Source: an uncultured Actinomycetes bacterium (GTDB lineage Bacteria > Actinomycetota > Acidimicrobiia > Acidimicrobiales > RAAP-2). From it: DNA of 64,000 nt. A model generated the notes under the pieces. The model made no database searches. It saw only the letters and a list, made by a program, of their open reading frames with translations, and was not told the DNA's origin. Positions 38,987 through 49,196 of this stretch are shown piece by piece. The translations under genes and the position numbers were made by a program. Location: contig CAIKBU010000081.1 in the NCBI GenBank assembly GCA_903825765.1, positions 1 to 64,000 on the forward strand, written 5' to 3'. How positions within the stretch are numbered: the stretch's first letter is position 1; each line of letters starts with the position of its first letter.

Positions 38987-39196
38987 TTACTCCGAGGCGA
39001 GGGGGTCTTCTTCGGCGAAGACAGTGCGGGGCAGCGAACCGAGAATTTCGTCATAACGGTCCTCCTCCACCAGGCACCATTCAGCGTGAATGTCTTCGGG
39101 AGCCGCACCACATTCCACGCAGGTTGTAGCGCGAGGACCAGTGGAACGCTTCATTTCGCGCGCTTCAACAAAGCGGCGGTGGCGACCCTTTTTCAC
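38987..39196 (-). CDS. Small CxxC protein, unknown function
   Basis: MKKGRHRRFVEAREMKRSTGPRATTCVECGAAPEDIHAEWCLVEEDRYDEILGSLPRTVFAEEDPLASE. Zinc-ribbon-like spacing; convergent with 38251-38982, 4-bp gap. Confidence 0.5.
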   Translation of the reverse strand: MKKGRHRRFVEAREMKRSTGPRATTCVECGAAPEDIHAEWCLVEEDRYDEILGSLPRTVFAEEDPLASE

Positions 39197-39309
39197 GTCA
39201 ACTCCTCACTGGCTGCGGGCCATAACTGGCGGCAACCGAGGCTCATATCTCTTGAGCCGGACTTCCATACTACCAACTCGCTGCTGCCACGGAGCCCTAT
39301 GGTGGTCAG

Positions 39310-39537
39310 GTGACTTCTTCCTTCGACCCCAACGACATGATTCAACGCTTCCGCGAGCGCGCCGACGCCGTTCGCCGACGGGGTGTCCCACCCATCGAAG
39401 GCCCCGAACGCCAGCGTTTCATGGAGGCGTCCCGTCTCGATTTTCAGGACTACGCCATGTTGGGAGACGCCGTGGCATCACTCAACGATGGCATTTTGCG
39501 CCTCGAGATCGACCTTCGTCCGCCGAGCGACGCTTAG
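39310..39537 (+). CDS. Small hypothetical protein
   Basis: MTSSFDPNDMIQRFRERADAVRRRGVPPIEGPERQRFMEASRLDFQDYAMLGDAVASLNDGILRLEIDLRPPSDA. Stop overlaps the convergent gene stop. Confidence 0.6.
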   Translation: MTSSFDPNDMIQRFRERADAVRRRGVPPIEGPERQRFMEASRLDFQDYAMLGDAVASLNDGILRLEIDLRPPSDA

Positions 39538-39965
39538 CCCTTCGCCACAACTGATGCTCGCAGGCCGCTGGCCGCGAGGCCACCGACGCCCGTCACCAGA
39601 AGGTCCAGCGCCCGGGTTCGCTGCGTCGTAGACGCGCCGGCTTGGTAGCACACGTTGGCGGCACCGCCGAGAGCGTTGTACGCCGCCGCGAGGTCGGTCG
39701 ATAGTTGAGCATCAGGTGTCGGGAGCGCGGCGTTGGCCGCCAATGTATCAACGCTGAGTACCGCACAGACGGTGTGCAAGTCCTTGGCTGAGGTGGCCGA
39801 GTTCCTCAGCGCCAGTGCCGCTTGGTGGGCGTCGCGGCGAAGTTGCTCGGCGTTCGTGGTGAAATTGCTGTTCTGTAGCCACGAGCGCACCGCGGTCGCG
39901 GCACTTTGCGTACCGCAACTCGATAACAGTAGTCCCGCCACCACGAGGGCGAGGAGTCGCCTCAT
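39534..39965 (-). CDS. Putative lipoprotein
   Basis: MRRLLALVVAGLLLSSCGTQSAATAV: lipobox-like LSSC, Ala-rich mature part. Start overlaps the tyrS stop region. Confidence 0.75.
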   Translation of the reverse strand: MRRLLALVVAGLLLSSCGTQSAATAVRSWLQNSNFTTNAEQLRRDAHQAALALRNSATSAKDLHTVCAVLSVDTLAANAALPTPDAQLSTDLAAAYNALGGAANVCYQAGASTTQRTRALDLLVTGVGGLAASGLRASVVAKG

Positions 39966-41251
39966 GAAGCGACGATGAGGTGTAGTTCTCGGCGCCCGCG
40001 ACGCAGAACCAGATACTTACCGTGCAGCGCGTTTTGCAGGTTGATGGTCTCGTCACCGGCGACGCGACGGTTGTTGACGTAGACACCGCCTTGCTCGAGG
40101 AAGCGTCGTGCCTCCCCCTTCGACTTCGCCAGACCACACCGCACCAGTGCATCGGCCGGCTCAACACCCGCGAGCAACTCCTCGCGAGCGAACGTCGAGG
40201 AGGGTGCATCGGCCATAACGACCAACAACATCGCCTCGTCAAGTTCGGCGATGGCCTCGGAGAACAACGCTTCCCCCGCTCGCTGGGCAGCGTTCGCGGC
40301 CTCGTCACCGTGGACCAGGGCCACCACCGCATTGGCGAGCGCCCGCTGCGCGAGGCGCTCCTGTGGGCGCTCGGTGGTCGCCGCGTCGAGTTCACGAATG
40401 GTGTCGTGGTCGAGGAAGGTGAAGAAGCGCAGCAAGGTTGGCACGGTCTGATCATCGGCATTGAGCAAAAATTGGTGCAAGGCGAAGGGAGGCGTCAGGT
40501 CGGCGTCGAGCCACACTTTTTGATTGCCGCCCTCGGACTTGCCAAACTTCTGCCCATCGGCGCGAAGGAGGAGTGGTGAAGTAACGCCCGCCGCGCCCTT
40601 ACCGGTCACCTTTCGAATGAGTTCAGTACCCATGGTGATGTTGCCCCACTGGTCTGATCCCCCGAGTTGCAACGTGCAGCCGTGGTCCACGTTGAGCCGG
40701 AGGAAGTCGTAGGCCTGCAGCAGCATGTAGGAGAACTCGGTGAAGGACAGCCCCACGTCGTCACGATCAAGGCGACTCTTAACTGAGTCCTTGGCAATCA
40801 TCTGATTCACCGTGAAGTGCTTCCCCACATCACGCAGAAAGTCCGTGAGTGAAATGGTCGTAAGCCAGTCCGCGTTGTTGAGCAGCAGCGCCTGAGACGC
40901 ACCGGCACTAGGCGAGAAGTCGAGAAAGCGACTGAGTTGTTCGCGGATGCCGGTCACGTTGGCGTCGAGTTGTTCGGCGGTCAACAGGGGTCGCTCGGAT
41001 GCTTTGAAGCTAGGGTCACCAATCATGCCCGTTCCACCGCCGGCGAGGGCGATCGGCCGATTACCCGCCATCTGGAGGCGACGCAAATTGCACAGTTGCA
41101 ACAAACTGCCCAAGTGCAGTGACGAAGCGGTGGGATCAAAGCCGATGTAGGCAGTTACCCCGCCCGCACTCAGACGGTCCAGGACCCCTTCGTCAGTGGA
41201 CTGGTGCACCAGTCCACGAAATTCCCAGTCTGCGCGCAACGTCATTGCCAC
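39962..41251 (-). CDS. tyrS: Tyrosyl-tRNA synthetase
   Basis: AYIGFDPTASSLHLGSLLQLCNLRRLQMAGNRPIALAGGGTGMIGDPS; KFGKSEGG (KMSKS-type); C-terminal S4 domain. Confidence 0.97.
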   Translation of the reverse strand: MAMTLRADWEFRGLVHQSTDEGVLDRLSAGGVTAYIGFDPTASSLHLGSLLQLCNLRRLQMAGNRPIALAGGGTGMIGDPSFKASERPLLTAEQLDANVTGIREQLSRFLDFSPSAGASQALLLNNADWLTTISLTDFLRDVGKHFTVNQMIAKDSVKSRLDRDDVGLSFTEFSYMLLQAYDFLRLNVDHGCTLQLGGSDQWGNITMGTELIRKVTGKGAAGVTSPLLLRADGQKFGKSEGGNQKVWLDADLTPPFALHQFLLNADDQTVPTLLRFFTFLDHDTIRELDAATTERPQERLAQRALANAVVALVHGDEAANAAQRAGEALFSEAIAELDEAMLLVVMADAPSSTFAREELLAGVEPADALVRCGLAKSKGEARRFLEQGGVYVNNRRVAGDETINLQNALHGKYLVLRRGRRELHLIVAS

Positions 41252-41282
41252 AGTCTAGAAGTCCGACCTACGACGATTGTTT

Positions 41283-42026
41283 TCAAAATGATGAGGAGGA
41301 AGAGGGGCCATTGATTTTTAGCCACAGGACCCACGAGTTCCACCAGCCGGCTACTTCAGCGACGCCGATGAAAATAAGCATGATGCCACCGAGAAGGCCA
41401 ATGACCTTGGCGTGTCGCCGCAACCAACCAGAGGCACCTATCATCCATTCCGAAGCGAGCGCCGCCACGACGAAAGGCAGCCCCAGACCGAGGCAGTACA
41501 CGAAGGCGAGGAGGGAGCCGCGAACCGCGGTGGCGCCTGACGAGGACGAGGCGAGGCCCAAGATCGCCCCGAGTGTCGGGCCGATACACGGTGTCCAGCC
41601 GAGGGCGAATAACACCCCAAGAAGGGCCGCACCGAGAACGGAGGCCCGCGGCAGCCGATGACTACGTCGTTCGCGCTGGAGCCACGCTGACGGCCACCAG
41701 CCGGCAAAGAAGAAGCCGAGCGCGATGGTTACGAGACCGAACACAATGGCCAACGTGCGTTGGTGCTGACTCAGTGTTGCCCCAAATGCCCCAAAGAGCG
41801 CCCCAAAAGAAACGAAGACAGAGGCAAATCCCACCACGAACGCGAGGGAGCCGAGGACCGCGCGGCCTCGACCACCTCGGGTGACGCTCGATCCGGTGGC
41901 GCCACTCAAAAATGCCAGGTACCCCGGGAGGAGTGGCAAGACGCAGGGCGACAAAAAAGACAGCAGGCCGGCCGCAAACGCGAAGGGTAGGGCCGCGAGT
42001 AGTGAGGCCGGGAGAGCGGCTACCAC
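41283..42026 (-). CDS. ccdA: Cytochrome c biogenesis protein, CcdA/DsbD-TM family
   Basis: FAFAAGLLSFLSPCVLPLLPGYLAFLSG; LLGVLFALGWTPCIGPTLGAILGLA. Confidence 0.93.
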   Translation of the reverse strand: MVAALPASLLAALPFAFAAGLLSFLSPCVLPLLPGYLAFLSGATGSSVTRGGRGRAVLGSLAFVVGFASVFVSFGALFGAFGATLSQHQRTLAIVFGLVTIALGFFFAGWWPSAWLQRERRSHRLPRASVLGAALLGVLFALGWTPCIGPTLGAILGLASSSSGATAVRGSLLAFVYCLGLGLPFVVAALASEWMIGASGWLRRHAKVIGLLGGIMLIFIGVAEVAGWWNSWVLWLKINGPSSSSSF

Positions 42027-43666
42027 GGCACCGCTCCACGGATCTCTCTATTTAGCGACGCGTGCATCTCGACATTTTCGTGCCGCGGTGGCACTGAGGC
42101 AACGACGACGCTGAGACCCCCTCGCGCGAGCCCCGACGTCACCGCCGAGGTGAGCTGCGCAACCGTGGAAACCCGTTCGGCGTGGTGCCCGAAGGCGGCC
42201 GCAATCCGCACGAGGTCGTGATGACGGGCGGTGGCGAAGAGCTGTTCAAAGCGGTCAGTACTAAGCGCTGTGGCCTGGGGTAAGAAGTTGAAAATACCAC
42301 CACCGTCATTGTCAACGACAACCAGCACCGCGCAGCCCTCCACCCCATCGACCAGTGCGGACACGTCATGAAGGAAGGTCACGTCGCCAACCAAGCCCAC
42401 GGCCTTATCGCCCGCCGCGACACCGAGCACCGTGGAAACGACGCCGTCGATGCCATTGGCGCCGCGATTGGCGAAGACGGGAGCTACTCGAGATGGCGCC
42501 CACCATTCCACGTCGCGAACGGGCATCGAGGATCCGACCACGAGCGGAGTCGCGGTCGCGACCCCCAACTCCACTACCGTTCGTGCCACGGTGATTTCTG
42601 TGAGTTCATCACCGAGCGTGACGGCCAGGTGCTCGCCAACGAGTCGTGACGCCGTGGCCCACCGCTGCACAAAGTCACTCGCACCGCGCATCTGCGTCGC
42701 CCGACCATCGGGGAGGCCGGGGAGACGATCACCGATAATGCCGTCGGGGTCGGCCAAGAATCCGGCGCCGGTGAACCCAACAACTCGAGGTGCCCACTCG
42801 CGAAGGCGTTGGGCCAGAACCTTGGAGGCGGGAGCGCCCCCGAGTCGCACAACAACATCGGGGCGAAGTCCAGCCGCTACTTCGTCATCGCGCAACAGCG
42901 GATCGGCGTAGGGCAGTGTGTGAGGAACCGTCGCGTCGCCAATGATCGCCCACTGCAGGCCCCAGAGTTCTTGCACAACTGCGGCGGAGACGCCCGCTCC
43001 CACCACGCACAGCACCGACGCACCGTTGACTTCGAAGGCGGAGCGTAACGCCGGAATGACGGGTGCGAAAACCCAGGGGTCATTGTCCGATCGACCCTCG
43101 GGGAGCTCTTCGGCCTCACCAAGCAGCGGTTCGATGAAGGAAAGATTGGCGTGAACGGGTCCCGCGGGGCGGTCATCAAAGCCCCGCGCCGCTCGCCACA
43201 GCCGATTCGCAAACGGTCGCCACGTCGGCCGTGCGTCTTCCCTGGCCACGCCCGGCTCGGCGAAGTGGCGCACCATCGGCCCAAAGAGCGCCGTTTGCTC
43301 GATGGTCTGTGGTGCCCCGATGCCGCGAAGTTCTGGGGGGCGGTCCGCCGTCAGGATGAGCAACGGCACGCACGACAAATCGGCCTCCGCGACGGCCGCG
43401 TGTAGTTCGGCAGCGGCCGTGCCACTGGTAACGAGTACCGCCACCGGTCGACGAGTGCGTAGCGCTCGACCGAGCGCGAAGAACGCCGCCGACCGCTCAT
43501 CGATTCGAACGTGACAGTGGAGTTCCGACCGTGAGGCGAAGGCCAGTGCGAGGGGCGTCGAACGCGAACCGGGACAAAGTACGACGTCGAGGAGCCCCGC
43601 TCGAACCCATTCGTCCACAATCGTGGCGCAGAATGTCGCTTGCACGGTACTGACCGGTACGCTCAC
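42020..43666 (-). CDS. menD: 2-succinyl-5-enolpyruvyl-6-hydroxy-3-cyclohexene-1-carboxylate synthase
   Basis: VDEWVRAGLLDVVLCPGSRSTPLALAFA; DERSAAFFALGRALRTRRPVAVLVTSGTAAAELHAAVAEAD; NRGANGIDGVVSTVLGVA. GTG start at 43666 with AGGAG upstream on the minus strand. Confidence 0.96.
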   Translation of the reverse strand: MSVPVSTVQATFCATIVDEWVRAGLLDVVLCPGSRSTPLALAFASRSELHCHVRIDERSAAFFALGRALRTRRPVAVLVTSGTAAAELHAAVAEADLSCVPLLILTADRPPELRGIGAPQTIEQTALFGPMVRHFAEPGVAREDARPTWRPFANRLWRAARGFDDRPAGPVHANLSFIEPLLGEAEELPEGRSDNDPWVFAPVIPALRSAFEVNGASVLCVVGAGVSAAVVQELWGLQWAIIGDATVPHTLPYADPLLRDDEVAAGLRPDVVVRLGGAPASKVLAQRLREWAPRVVGFTGAGFLADPDGIIGDRLPGLPDGRATQMRGASDFVQRWATASRLVGEHLAVTLGDELTEITVARTVVELGVATATPLVVGSSMPVRDVEWWAPSRVAPVFANRGANGIDGVVSTVLGVAAGDKAVGLVGDVTFLHDVSALVDGVEGCAVLVVVDNDGGGIFNFLPQATALSTDRFEQLFATARHHDLVRIAAAFGHHAERVSTVAQLTSAVTSGLARGGLSVVVASVPPRHENVEMHASLNREIRGAVPW

Positions 43667-43670
43667 GGGT

Positions 43671-44417
43671 ATGGCACTCCTGACTATGGACCAACGAGGT
43701 GACGGTCCAGGGTTGATGTGGCTCCACGGCTTTACGCAAACGCGCGCGACGGCCGAGCCATTCCTCTCCATTCTGGCAGGAAACCATCGACTTATGACCC
43801 CCGATCTCCCCGGTCACGGCGCGAGTGCGGGGGTGAACGCTTCACTCGATGCCACGGCCGATCTCGTGGCAACTCTGCGCTCGCGAGAACCCTCGGCCCT
43901 CGGGGGCTACTCGTTCGGTGGGCGCGTGGCACTCCACGTCGCCCTCGCTGACCCCACCAGTGTCTCGCACCTCGTCCTGGTGTCGACCTCGATGGGCATC
44001 GCCGACGCCGACGAACGTACGGCGAGGCAGCGCAGTGACGAAGCACTCGCGCACATGATTCGACAACACGGGGTCGAGGCATTTCTTGCCTATTGGCGTC
44101 AGCTTCCCCTGTTCGCCACCACGCCAAATGACGCCTGGGGTACACGAAGCGCCGACGGCGAAGGACTCGCCACCTCGCTCGAGCGAGCCGGTGTGGGGAC
44201 GCAGGACTACCTCGCCCCTCGTCTCGCCGCACTCACCATGCCGGTGCTCCTCGTCTACGGAACACTCGACCCGAAGTACGAAGCGGCAGCGAAGGCCATG
44301 GCGGCCCTCCTCCCCCGAGCCACGGTGGCCCCAATTGACGGTGCTGGCCACGCGGCGCACTTGGAACAACCCGCCGTGGTGGCGGAGATCATCCACCGCT
44401 TTCTCGCTACCGAGTAA
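43671..44417 (+). CDS. menH: Alpha/beta hydrolase, MenH-like (SHCHC synthase)
   Basis: MWLHGFTQTRATAEPFL; MTPDLPGHGAS; ALGGYSFGGRVALHVALADP; in the men cluster, divergent from menD. Start 43671 ATG assumed. Confidence 0.85.
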   Translation: MALLTMDQRGDGPGLMWLHGFTQTRATAEPFLSILAGNHRLMTPDLPGHGASAGVNASLDATADLVATLRSREPSALGGYSFGGRVALHVALADPTSVSHLVLVSTSMGIADADERTARQRSDEALAHMIRQHGVEAFLAYWRQLPLFATTPNDAWGTRSADGEGLATSLERAGVGTQDYLAPRLAALTMPVLLVYGTLDPKYEAAAKAMAALLPRATVAPIDGAGHAAHLEQPAVVAEIIHRFLATE

Positions 44418-45276
44418 CGAGGAACCACACAGTCGCGAAGCCACCCGTGACGAGTTGCGCGCGGGCTGAATACTTGAGCAGGATCAACAACTCACGACCG
44501 GTCTTGGGTGAAAAGGCGATCTGGAGAGCCGGGATGTACACGACGAGGGCGACCGCGCCTACCGCGGCGGCACCTCCGTAGAGGGCACCGAGCACGGTCG
44601 CAAGCACGCAAACGCCGTAGAGAACGGCTCCGTTTCGTCGCCCCACGCGGGCGGCCAGGGTGCGCTTGCCGGAGAGCCGGTCGCCGTCAATGTCACGAAG
44701 GTTGTTCGCCTCCAGCAGGGCACACGCCATCGCCCCCGCGACCAATCCCCACCACCACACGTGGACGGGCAGGTGATTGTGCTGAGCGAAGGCCGTGCCG
44801 ACCGTTGCCACGAACCCGAAGTAGACGAGCACGAACAACTCGCCCAGCCCCATGTAGCCGTACGGCTTCGGTCCACCGGTGTAGAGCCAGCCCGCCACAA
44901 TCGCCGTTGCCCCGATCAACAAAAACCACCACGTTGTCCGCGAGGCCAACGCCGCGCCGGCCACGCCCGCGAGGGCGTAGCAAAGAAAGGCCGCTTGCTT
45001 GACTTGAGTAGCCGGGACGAGGCGCGAGGCCGTCAGGCGAAAGGGACCCACCCGCTCTTCATCGGTGCCGCGCACGCCGTCGGAGTAGTCGTTGGCGTAG
45101 TTCGTGCCAATCTGCAAAAACAAGGCCACCAGCAGGCAGAGCAGGGTGTTGACCAGGTTTACGCCGTGTGCGGCGAAGGTGGCCCCGATGCCGACGGGTA
45201 CCGCGGCGGCGGGCAGCGTTCGAGGTCGCGCCGCTTGCCACCAGCGATCAATGGGACCCGGTGTCGTGGTACTCAT
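44407..45276 (-). CDS. menA: 1,4-dihydroxy-2-naphthoate polyprenyltransferase
   Basis: [73 protein letters not shown]. Confidence 0.95.
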   Translation of the reverse strand: MSTTTPGPIDRWWQAARPRTLPAAAVPVGIGATFAAHGVNLVNTLLCLLVALFLQIGTNYANDYSDGVRGTDEERVGPFRLTASRLVPATQVKQAAFLCYALAGVAGAALASRTTWWFLLIGATAIVAGWLYTGGPKPYGYMGLGELFVLVYFGFVATVGTAFAQHNHLPVHVWWWGLVAGAMACALLEANNLRDIDGDRLSGKRTLAARVGRRNGAVLYGVCVLATVLGALYGGAAAVGAVALVVYIPALQIAFSPKTGRELLILLKYSARAQLVTGGFATVWFLVTR

Positions 45277-46166
45277 GGTCGCTTCGGGAATCGTGAGAAG
45301 TCGGGGGCACGGTGTTCGACGAACGCGTTGCGTCCTTCTTGGCCCTCCTCAGACATGTAAAACAACATGGTGGCGTCACCCGCCAACTGCTGAATGCCCG
45401 CGAGACCGTCTTCGGCCGCATTGAAACCAGCTTTCAGCATGCGCAGGGCCAGAGGCGACAGTGTCAAAATTTGACGACACCAGGCGACCGTCTCACGTTC
45501 GAGATCGTCGAGGGGAACAACCGTGTTTACGAGGCCCCAGTCGAGTGCCTGTGCCGCGTCATACTGGCGACAGAGGAACCACACCTCTTTGGCGCGCTTG
45601 AGGCCAATCGTATTGGCCAACAGTGACGAGCCGTACCCGCCATCAAATGAGCCCACTCGCGGACCCGTTTGGCCAAAGCGAGCATTGTCCGCCGCGAGGG
45701 AGAGGTCGCACACCAAGTGCAAGATGTGACCGCCGCCAATCGCGTAGCCGGCAATTTGGGCAATAACTGGCTTCGGGAGTCGGCGAATCTGGACTTGTAA
45801 GTCCAGCACGTTAAGTCGCCCCACCCCCTGCTGGGCGACCTCGTCGTCTCCGATGTAGCCGTCGTCGCCACGAATCTTTTGGTCCCCACCCGAACAGAAT
45901 GCGTCGGGTCCGGCCCCGGTCAAGACAATCACGCCGACGCTCGTGTCATTACGCGCTCGTTCGAAGGCATTAATTAGCTCAAAGAGTGTCTGGGGGCGAA
46001 ACGCGTTGCGACGCTCCGGGCGGTTGATGGTGATGCGGGCAATGCCTTCGGCAACTTCGAAAATAATGTCGACGTACTCGTGGGCCACTCGCCACTCGGG
46101 TAGGGGCAGCGAGCGAAACTGGTCGACGGGGTCGACGGGGTCGCCAGAAATCACGGTAGTAGCCAT
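45273..46166 (-). CDS. menB: 1,4-dihydroxy-2-naphthoyl-CoA synthase
   Basis: [83 protein letters not shown]. Confidence 0.96.
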   Translation of the reverse strand: MATTVISGDPVDPVDQFRSLPLPEWRVAHEYVDIIFEVAEGIARITINRPERRNAFRPQTLFELINAFERARNDTSVGVIVLTGAGPDAFCSGGDQKIRGDDGYIGDDEVAQQGVGRLNVLDLQVQIRRLPKPVIAQIAGYAIGGGHILHLVCDLSLAADNARFGQTGPRVGSFDGGYGSSLLANTIGLKRAKEVWFLCRQYDAAQALDWGLVNTVVPLDDLERETVAWCRQILTLSPLALRMLKAGFNAAEDGLAGIQQLAGDATMLFYMSEEGQEGRNAFVEHRAPDFSRFPKRP

Positions 46167-46222
46167 ACCCCCACGCTACCGGACGCCCTTCATTGGTACG
46201 GCGCTGCTCCTAGGCTACGGAG

Positions 46223-47317
46223 GTGCCCTCCCTCGTTGCTCTCGACTTCCCCCTCGGCCCCGCCCTCGTGGAGGAACTCACGGAGTGCGCCATGACGAGC
46301 CAAGCCTTTTGCCTGGTCGATCAGCGACTCTCTCCCCGCGCTCGTGAAGCGGCGCTCGTCGCGATGGGCGCGACGCACCTGCGCTCCCCCAGCGGTACGG
46401 TAACCCTCACAACGGGTCGCGAGGTCGAGGATGGTGACGCCCTCGTCATGCTGACGTCTGGCTCAAGCGGTACGCCCAAGGCAGCAATTCACACGTGGCA
46501 GTCGCTGATCGCCAGCGCCGCGATCACCCAAGCCACCCTGCGTAGTGACCGCGCGCCCGTTTGGATGGCGGGTCTCCCTCCCTCCCACATTGGCGGCCTC
46601 GCGGTGCTCCTGCGATGTGTACTCAATGACGCCGAACTCCGTTTCGGTGACGATCTGGCCATTGGTCCGTCCATGGGGGCAACACATATTTCCGTTGTAC
46701 GAACCCAGCTGACTCGCTTCGACCTGTCCGACTACGACGTCGTGTTGGTCGGTGGCGGCAAGCCACCGGGGTCGGTCGCACCCAATGTGCACGCCACGTG
46801 GGGTCTCACCGAAACCGGCTCCGGCATCGTCTACGACGGCGTGGCCCTCCCCGAGGTAGCGGTGCGCGTCATCAACGGCGAACTCTGCGTGCGCACGCCC
46901 ACGCTCTTTCGCGCGTACCGTGATGCGCAACGGCCGAGTGTGGAAGCTGACGGCGTCGCATGGTTTCCCACCGGCGACGGTGGTGACGTGCGCGATGGTC
47001 GCGTCTCGGTCCATGGTCGCATCAAATTCGTGATTACGACTGGCGGCGAAAAAGTGTGGCCCGACGACCTCGAACAGTTGTTTCTGAGCGTCGCCGGCGT
47101 ACGAGACGTGGCGGTCACCGGCGTCGACGACGACGAGTGGGGTCAGCGCATCATCGCTCTCGTGGTCGCTGACGAGCCACTCGACGAGGCGTTAAAGGGA
47201 ATTGCCCACGAGCACATTGGCCCGTGGGCTAAACCCAAAGAGATCCGCTACGTCGCGGCAATTCCCCGCACCGCCAACGGCAAAATCAAACGAGATGCGC
47301 TCGAGCATCTGCGCTAG
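46223..47317 (+). CDS. menE: O-succinylbenzoate-CoA ligase
   Basis: MLTSGSSGTPKAAIHTWQSL; VLVGGGKPPG; TWGLTETGSGIVYDG; WFPTGDGGDVRDGRVSVHGRIKFVITTGGEKVWPDDLEQL; PRTANGKIKRDAL. Confidence 0.93.
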   Translation: MPSLVALDFPLGPALVEELTECAMTSQAFCLVDQRLSPRAREAALVAMGATHLRSPSGTVTLTTGREVEDGDALVMLTSGSSGTPKAAIHTWQSLIASAAITQATLRSDRAPVWMAGLPPSHIGGLAVLLRCVLNDAELRFGDDLAIGPSMGATHISVVRTQLTRFDLSDYDVVLVGGGKPPGSVAPNVHATWGLTETGSGIVYDGVALPEVAVRVINGELCVRTPTLFRAYRDAQRPSVEADGVAWFPTGDGGDVRDGRVSVHGRIKFVITTGGEKVWPDDLEQLFLSVAGVRDVAVTGVDDDEWGQRIIALVVADEPLDEALKGIAHEHIGPWAKPKEIRYVAAIPRTANGKIKRDALEHLR

Positions 47318-47323
47318 TAGCAA

Positions 47324-48076
47324 CTATTTCGTGAGGCCAGTGATCGTACCGAGCAAACTTTCCACGGTGTACTGGTCAGTGGGGTCGTCACGAACAATCG
47401 AACCGAGACGAAGAACGACAATGCGGTCGCAGACCTCCAAAACGTGCGGCAAGGTGTGCGAGATGAACAACACGCATAGTCCCTGCTCCCGCGCTGCGCG
47501 GATGACGTTAAGCACCTCTTGTGATTGGCGAGCACCGAGGTGGTTCGTCGGTTCGTCAAGGATGATGACGTTCTTGGCCCACATGACTGCGCGACCAATA
47601 GCGACCGCCTGACGTTGGCCACCGGAAAGGTCTGACACGGTCTTTCGACCAGCGGGCACCGAGATGCCCACTTTGTCGAGTTCCTCAAGGGCCTGGCGCT
47701 CCATGCGGCGCTGGTCGAGAAAGCCAAGCTTGCCCAGTGGACCACTGCGCACGAGTTCACGACCCAAGAAGATGTTCGCGCCAATAGTGAGATGAGGAGC
47801 GAGCCCCGAGTCCTGATAGAGGGTTTCAATACCGGCCGCCATCGAGTCGTGTGGTGACTTCCAGTGGCGGGCCTCGCCATTGACCAGTAGGTCACCGCTA
47901 TCGGGAGCGTGCACACCGGAAATGACTTTGATCAGCGTTGACTTCCCTGCACCGTTGTCGCCAACGAGTCCAATCACTTCACCGGCGTGTGCCTTGAAGC
48001 TCACGTCCGTGAGGGCCTGCACCGAACCGTACGATTTTGAGATTGAACGAAGTTCAAGCAGTGGGGCGTTACTCAT
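47324..48076 (-). CDS. Sugar ABC transporter ATP-binding protein (single NBD, Frc-like)
   Basis: MSNAPLLELRSISKSYGSVQALTDVSFKAHAGEVIGLVGDNGAGKSTLIKVISG; DLSGGQRQAVAIGRAVMWAKNVIILDEPTNHLG. One nucleotide-binding domain only. Confidence 0.92.
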   Translation of the reverse strand: MSNAPLLELRSISKSYGSVQALTDVSFKAHAGEVIGLVGDNGAGKSTLIKVISGVHAPDSGDLLVNGEARHWKSPHDSMAAGIETLYQDSGLAPHLTIGANIFLGRELVRSGPLGKLGFLDQRRMERQALEELDKVGISVPAGRKTVSDLSGGQRQAVAIGRAVMWAKNVIILDEPTNHLGARQSQEVLNVIRAAREQGLCVLFISHTLPHVLEVCDRIVVLRLGSIVRDDPTDQYTVESLLGTITGLTK

Positions 48077-49095
48077 CGACGGCTCCTTGTGCCACGAAGT
48101 GCCTGCAGGGCGGCCGCGATGGCAATGATTGCTCCCACCACCACTTGATTCCACGTCGGCGGGACATTGATAAAGACGAGGCCATCGGTCACGATGGTCA
48201 AAATGGCACACCCGAGCAGGGCGCCAACCACACTGCCCATGCCTCCGGTCAGTGACACGCCACCGATAACCACGCAGGCGATCGCTTCGAGGTTGGCCGT
48301 CGCATCGGTCGTTGGCGAACCAGCGCCAATACGGATGAACCAGAACATACCAACGAGGCCCGAGAGTAGGCCCGAGAGCACGTAAATCGAGGCGATGTGA
48401 CGCTTGATATTGATGCCGGCGGCACGCGCGGCGAAGTCATTAGAGCCAATGGCGAAGGTGTAGCGCCCGTAGCGAGTGAAGTGCAGCACGATGCACATCA
48501 CGGTGGCGATTACCAGCACGATAAGCGAGAGCCACGTAAAGATCCACCACCCGGTGGAGCTCCAAATAATGGCGGATTGGATATTGCCAACGTCGCCGCC
48601 GCCCGAGACTACGAGTGCGTATCCCGCACCGGCGCTCAAGGTAATGAGCGTTGCGACGAAGGGCACCATATTGACGACAGTGATAAGAAAGGCGTTGATT
48701 GTCCCGACCACCAGACCAACGAGGGCGCAGATCAGCGTGCCGAGCAGAAGAAGTGGTACCTGACCCATGTGGCCCTGGTAGTGATTCATCACCTCGGCAC
48801 CGAGGACACCGGAGATGGCGACCGTTGAGCCAACGGAGAGATCGATACCGCCCGACACAATGACGTAGGTTTCGGCAATAGCGAGCAGCACGAGACCACT
48901 GAAGTCCACCACCAGGCTCGATATTTCACCGGTCCGGAAGAACCGTGCATTCTGCGATCCAAAATAGAAGAAGAGGGCAACGAAAACAACCAGCAAAATG
49001 GTGAGCTGGTTAGTCGCTAGGGAGCCCAGTGAGTTGCCCTTTTTTGTGGGGGGTGTGGCCTTGGCGGCTTCGACCGACGATGACTGTACTGACAC
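48073..49095 (-). CDS. Sugar ABC transporter permease (RbsC/FrcC-like)
   Basis: ETYVIVSGGIDLSVGSTVAISGVLGAEVM; FTRYGRYTFAIGSNDFAARAAGINIKRHIASIYVLSG; LEAIACVVIGGVSLTGGMGSVVGALLGCAIL. Confidence 0.94.
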   Translation of the reverse strand: MSVQSSSVEAAKATPPTKKGNSLGSLATNQLTILLVVFVALFFYFGSQNARFFRTGEISSLVVDFSGLVLLAIAETYVIVSGGIDLSVGSTVAISGVLGAEVMNHYQGHMGQVPLLLLGTLICALVGLVVGTINAFLITVVNMVPFVATLITLSAGAGYALVVSGGGDVGNIQSAIIWSSTGWWIFTWLSLIVLVIATVMCIVLHFTRYGRYTFAIGSNDFAARAAGINIKRHIASIYVLSGLLSGLVGMFWFIRIGAGSPTTDATANLEAIACVVIGGVSLTGGMGSVVGALLGCAILTIVTDGLVFINVPPTWNQVVVGAIIAIAAALQALRGTRSRR

Positions 49096-49135
49096 GAGAA
49101 ACTTCCTTCACTCACCCAACGGGGATGTCTTGCGG

Positions 49136-49186
49136 TAGAAAAAGACGGCCCTCGAGCGCCCCAAGGGGAGACGCTCGAGGGCCGTC
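49136..49186 (-). terminator. Rho-independent-type hairpin between the binding-protein gene and the permease gene
   Basis: Perfect 15-bp stem GACGGCCCTCGAGCG (49144-49158) / CGCTCGAGGGCCGTC (49172-49186), 13-nt loop. On the minus strand it is followed by TTTTTCTACC. Confidence 0.88.
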
Positions 49187-49196
49187 CTCTAGACAA

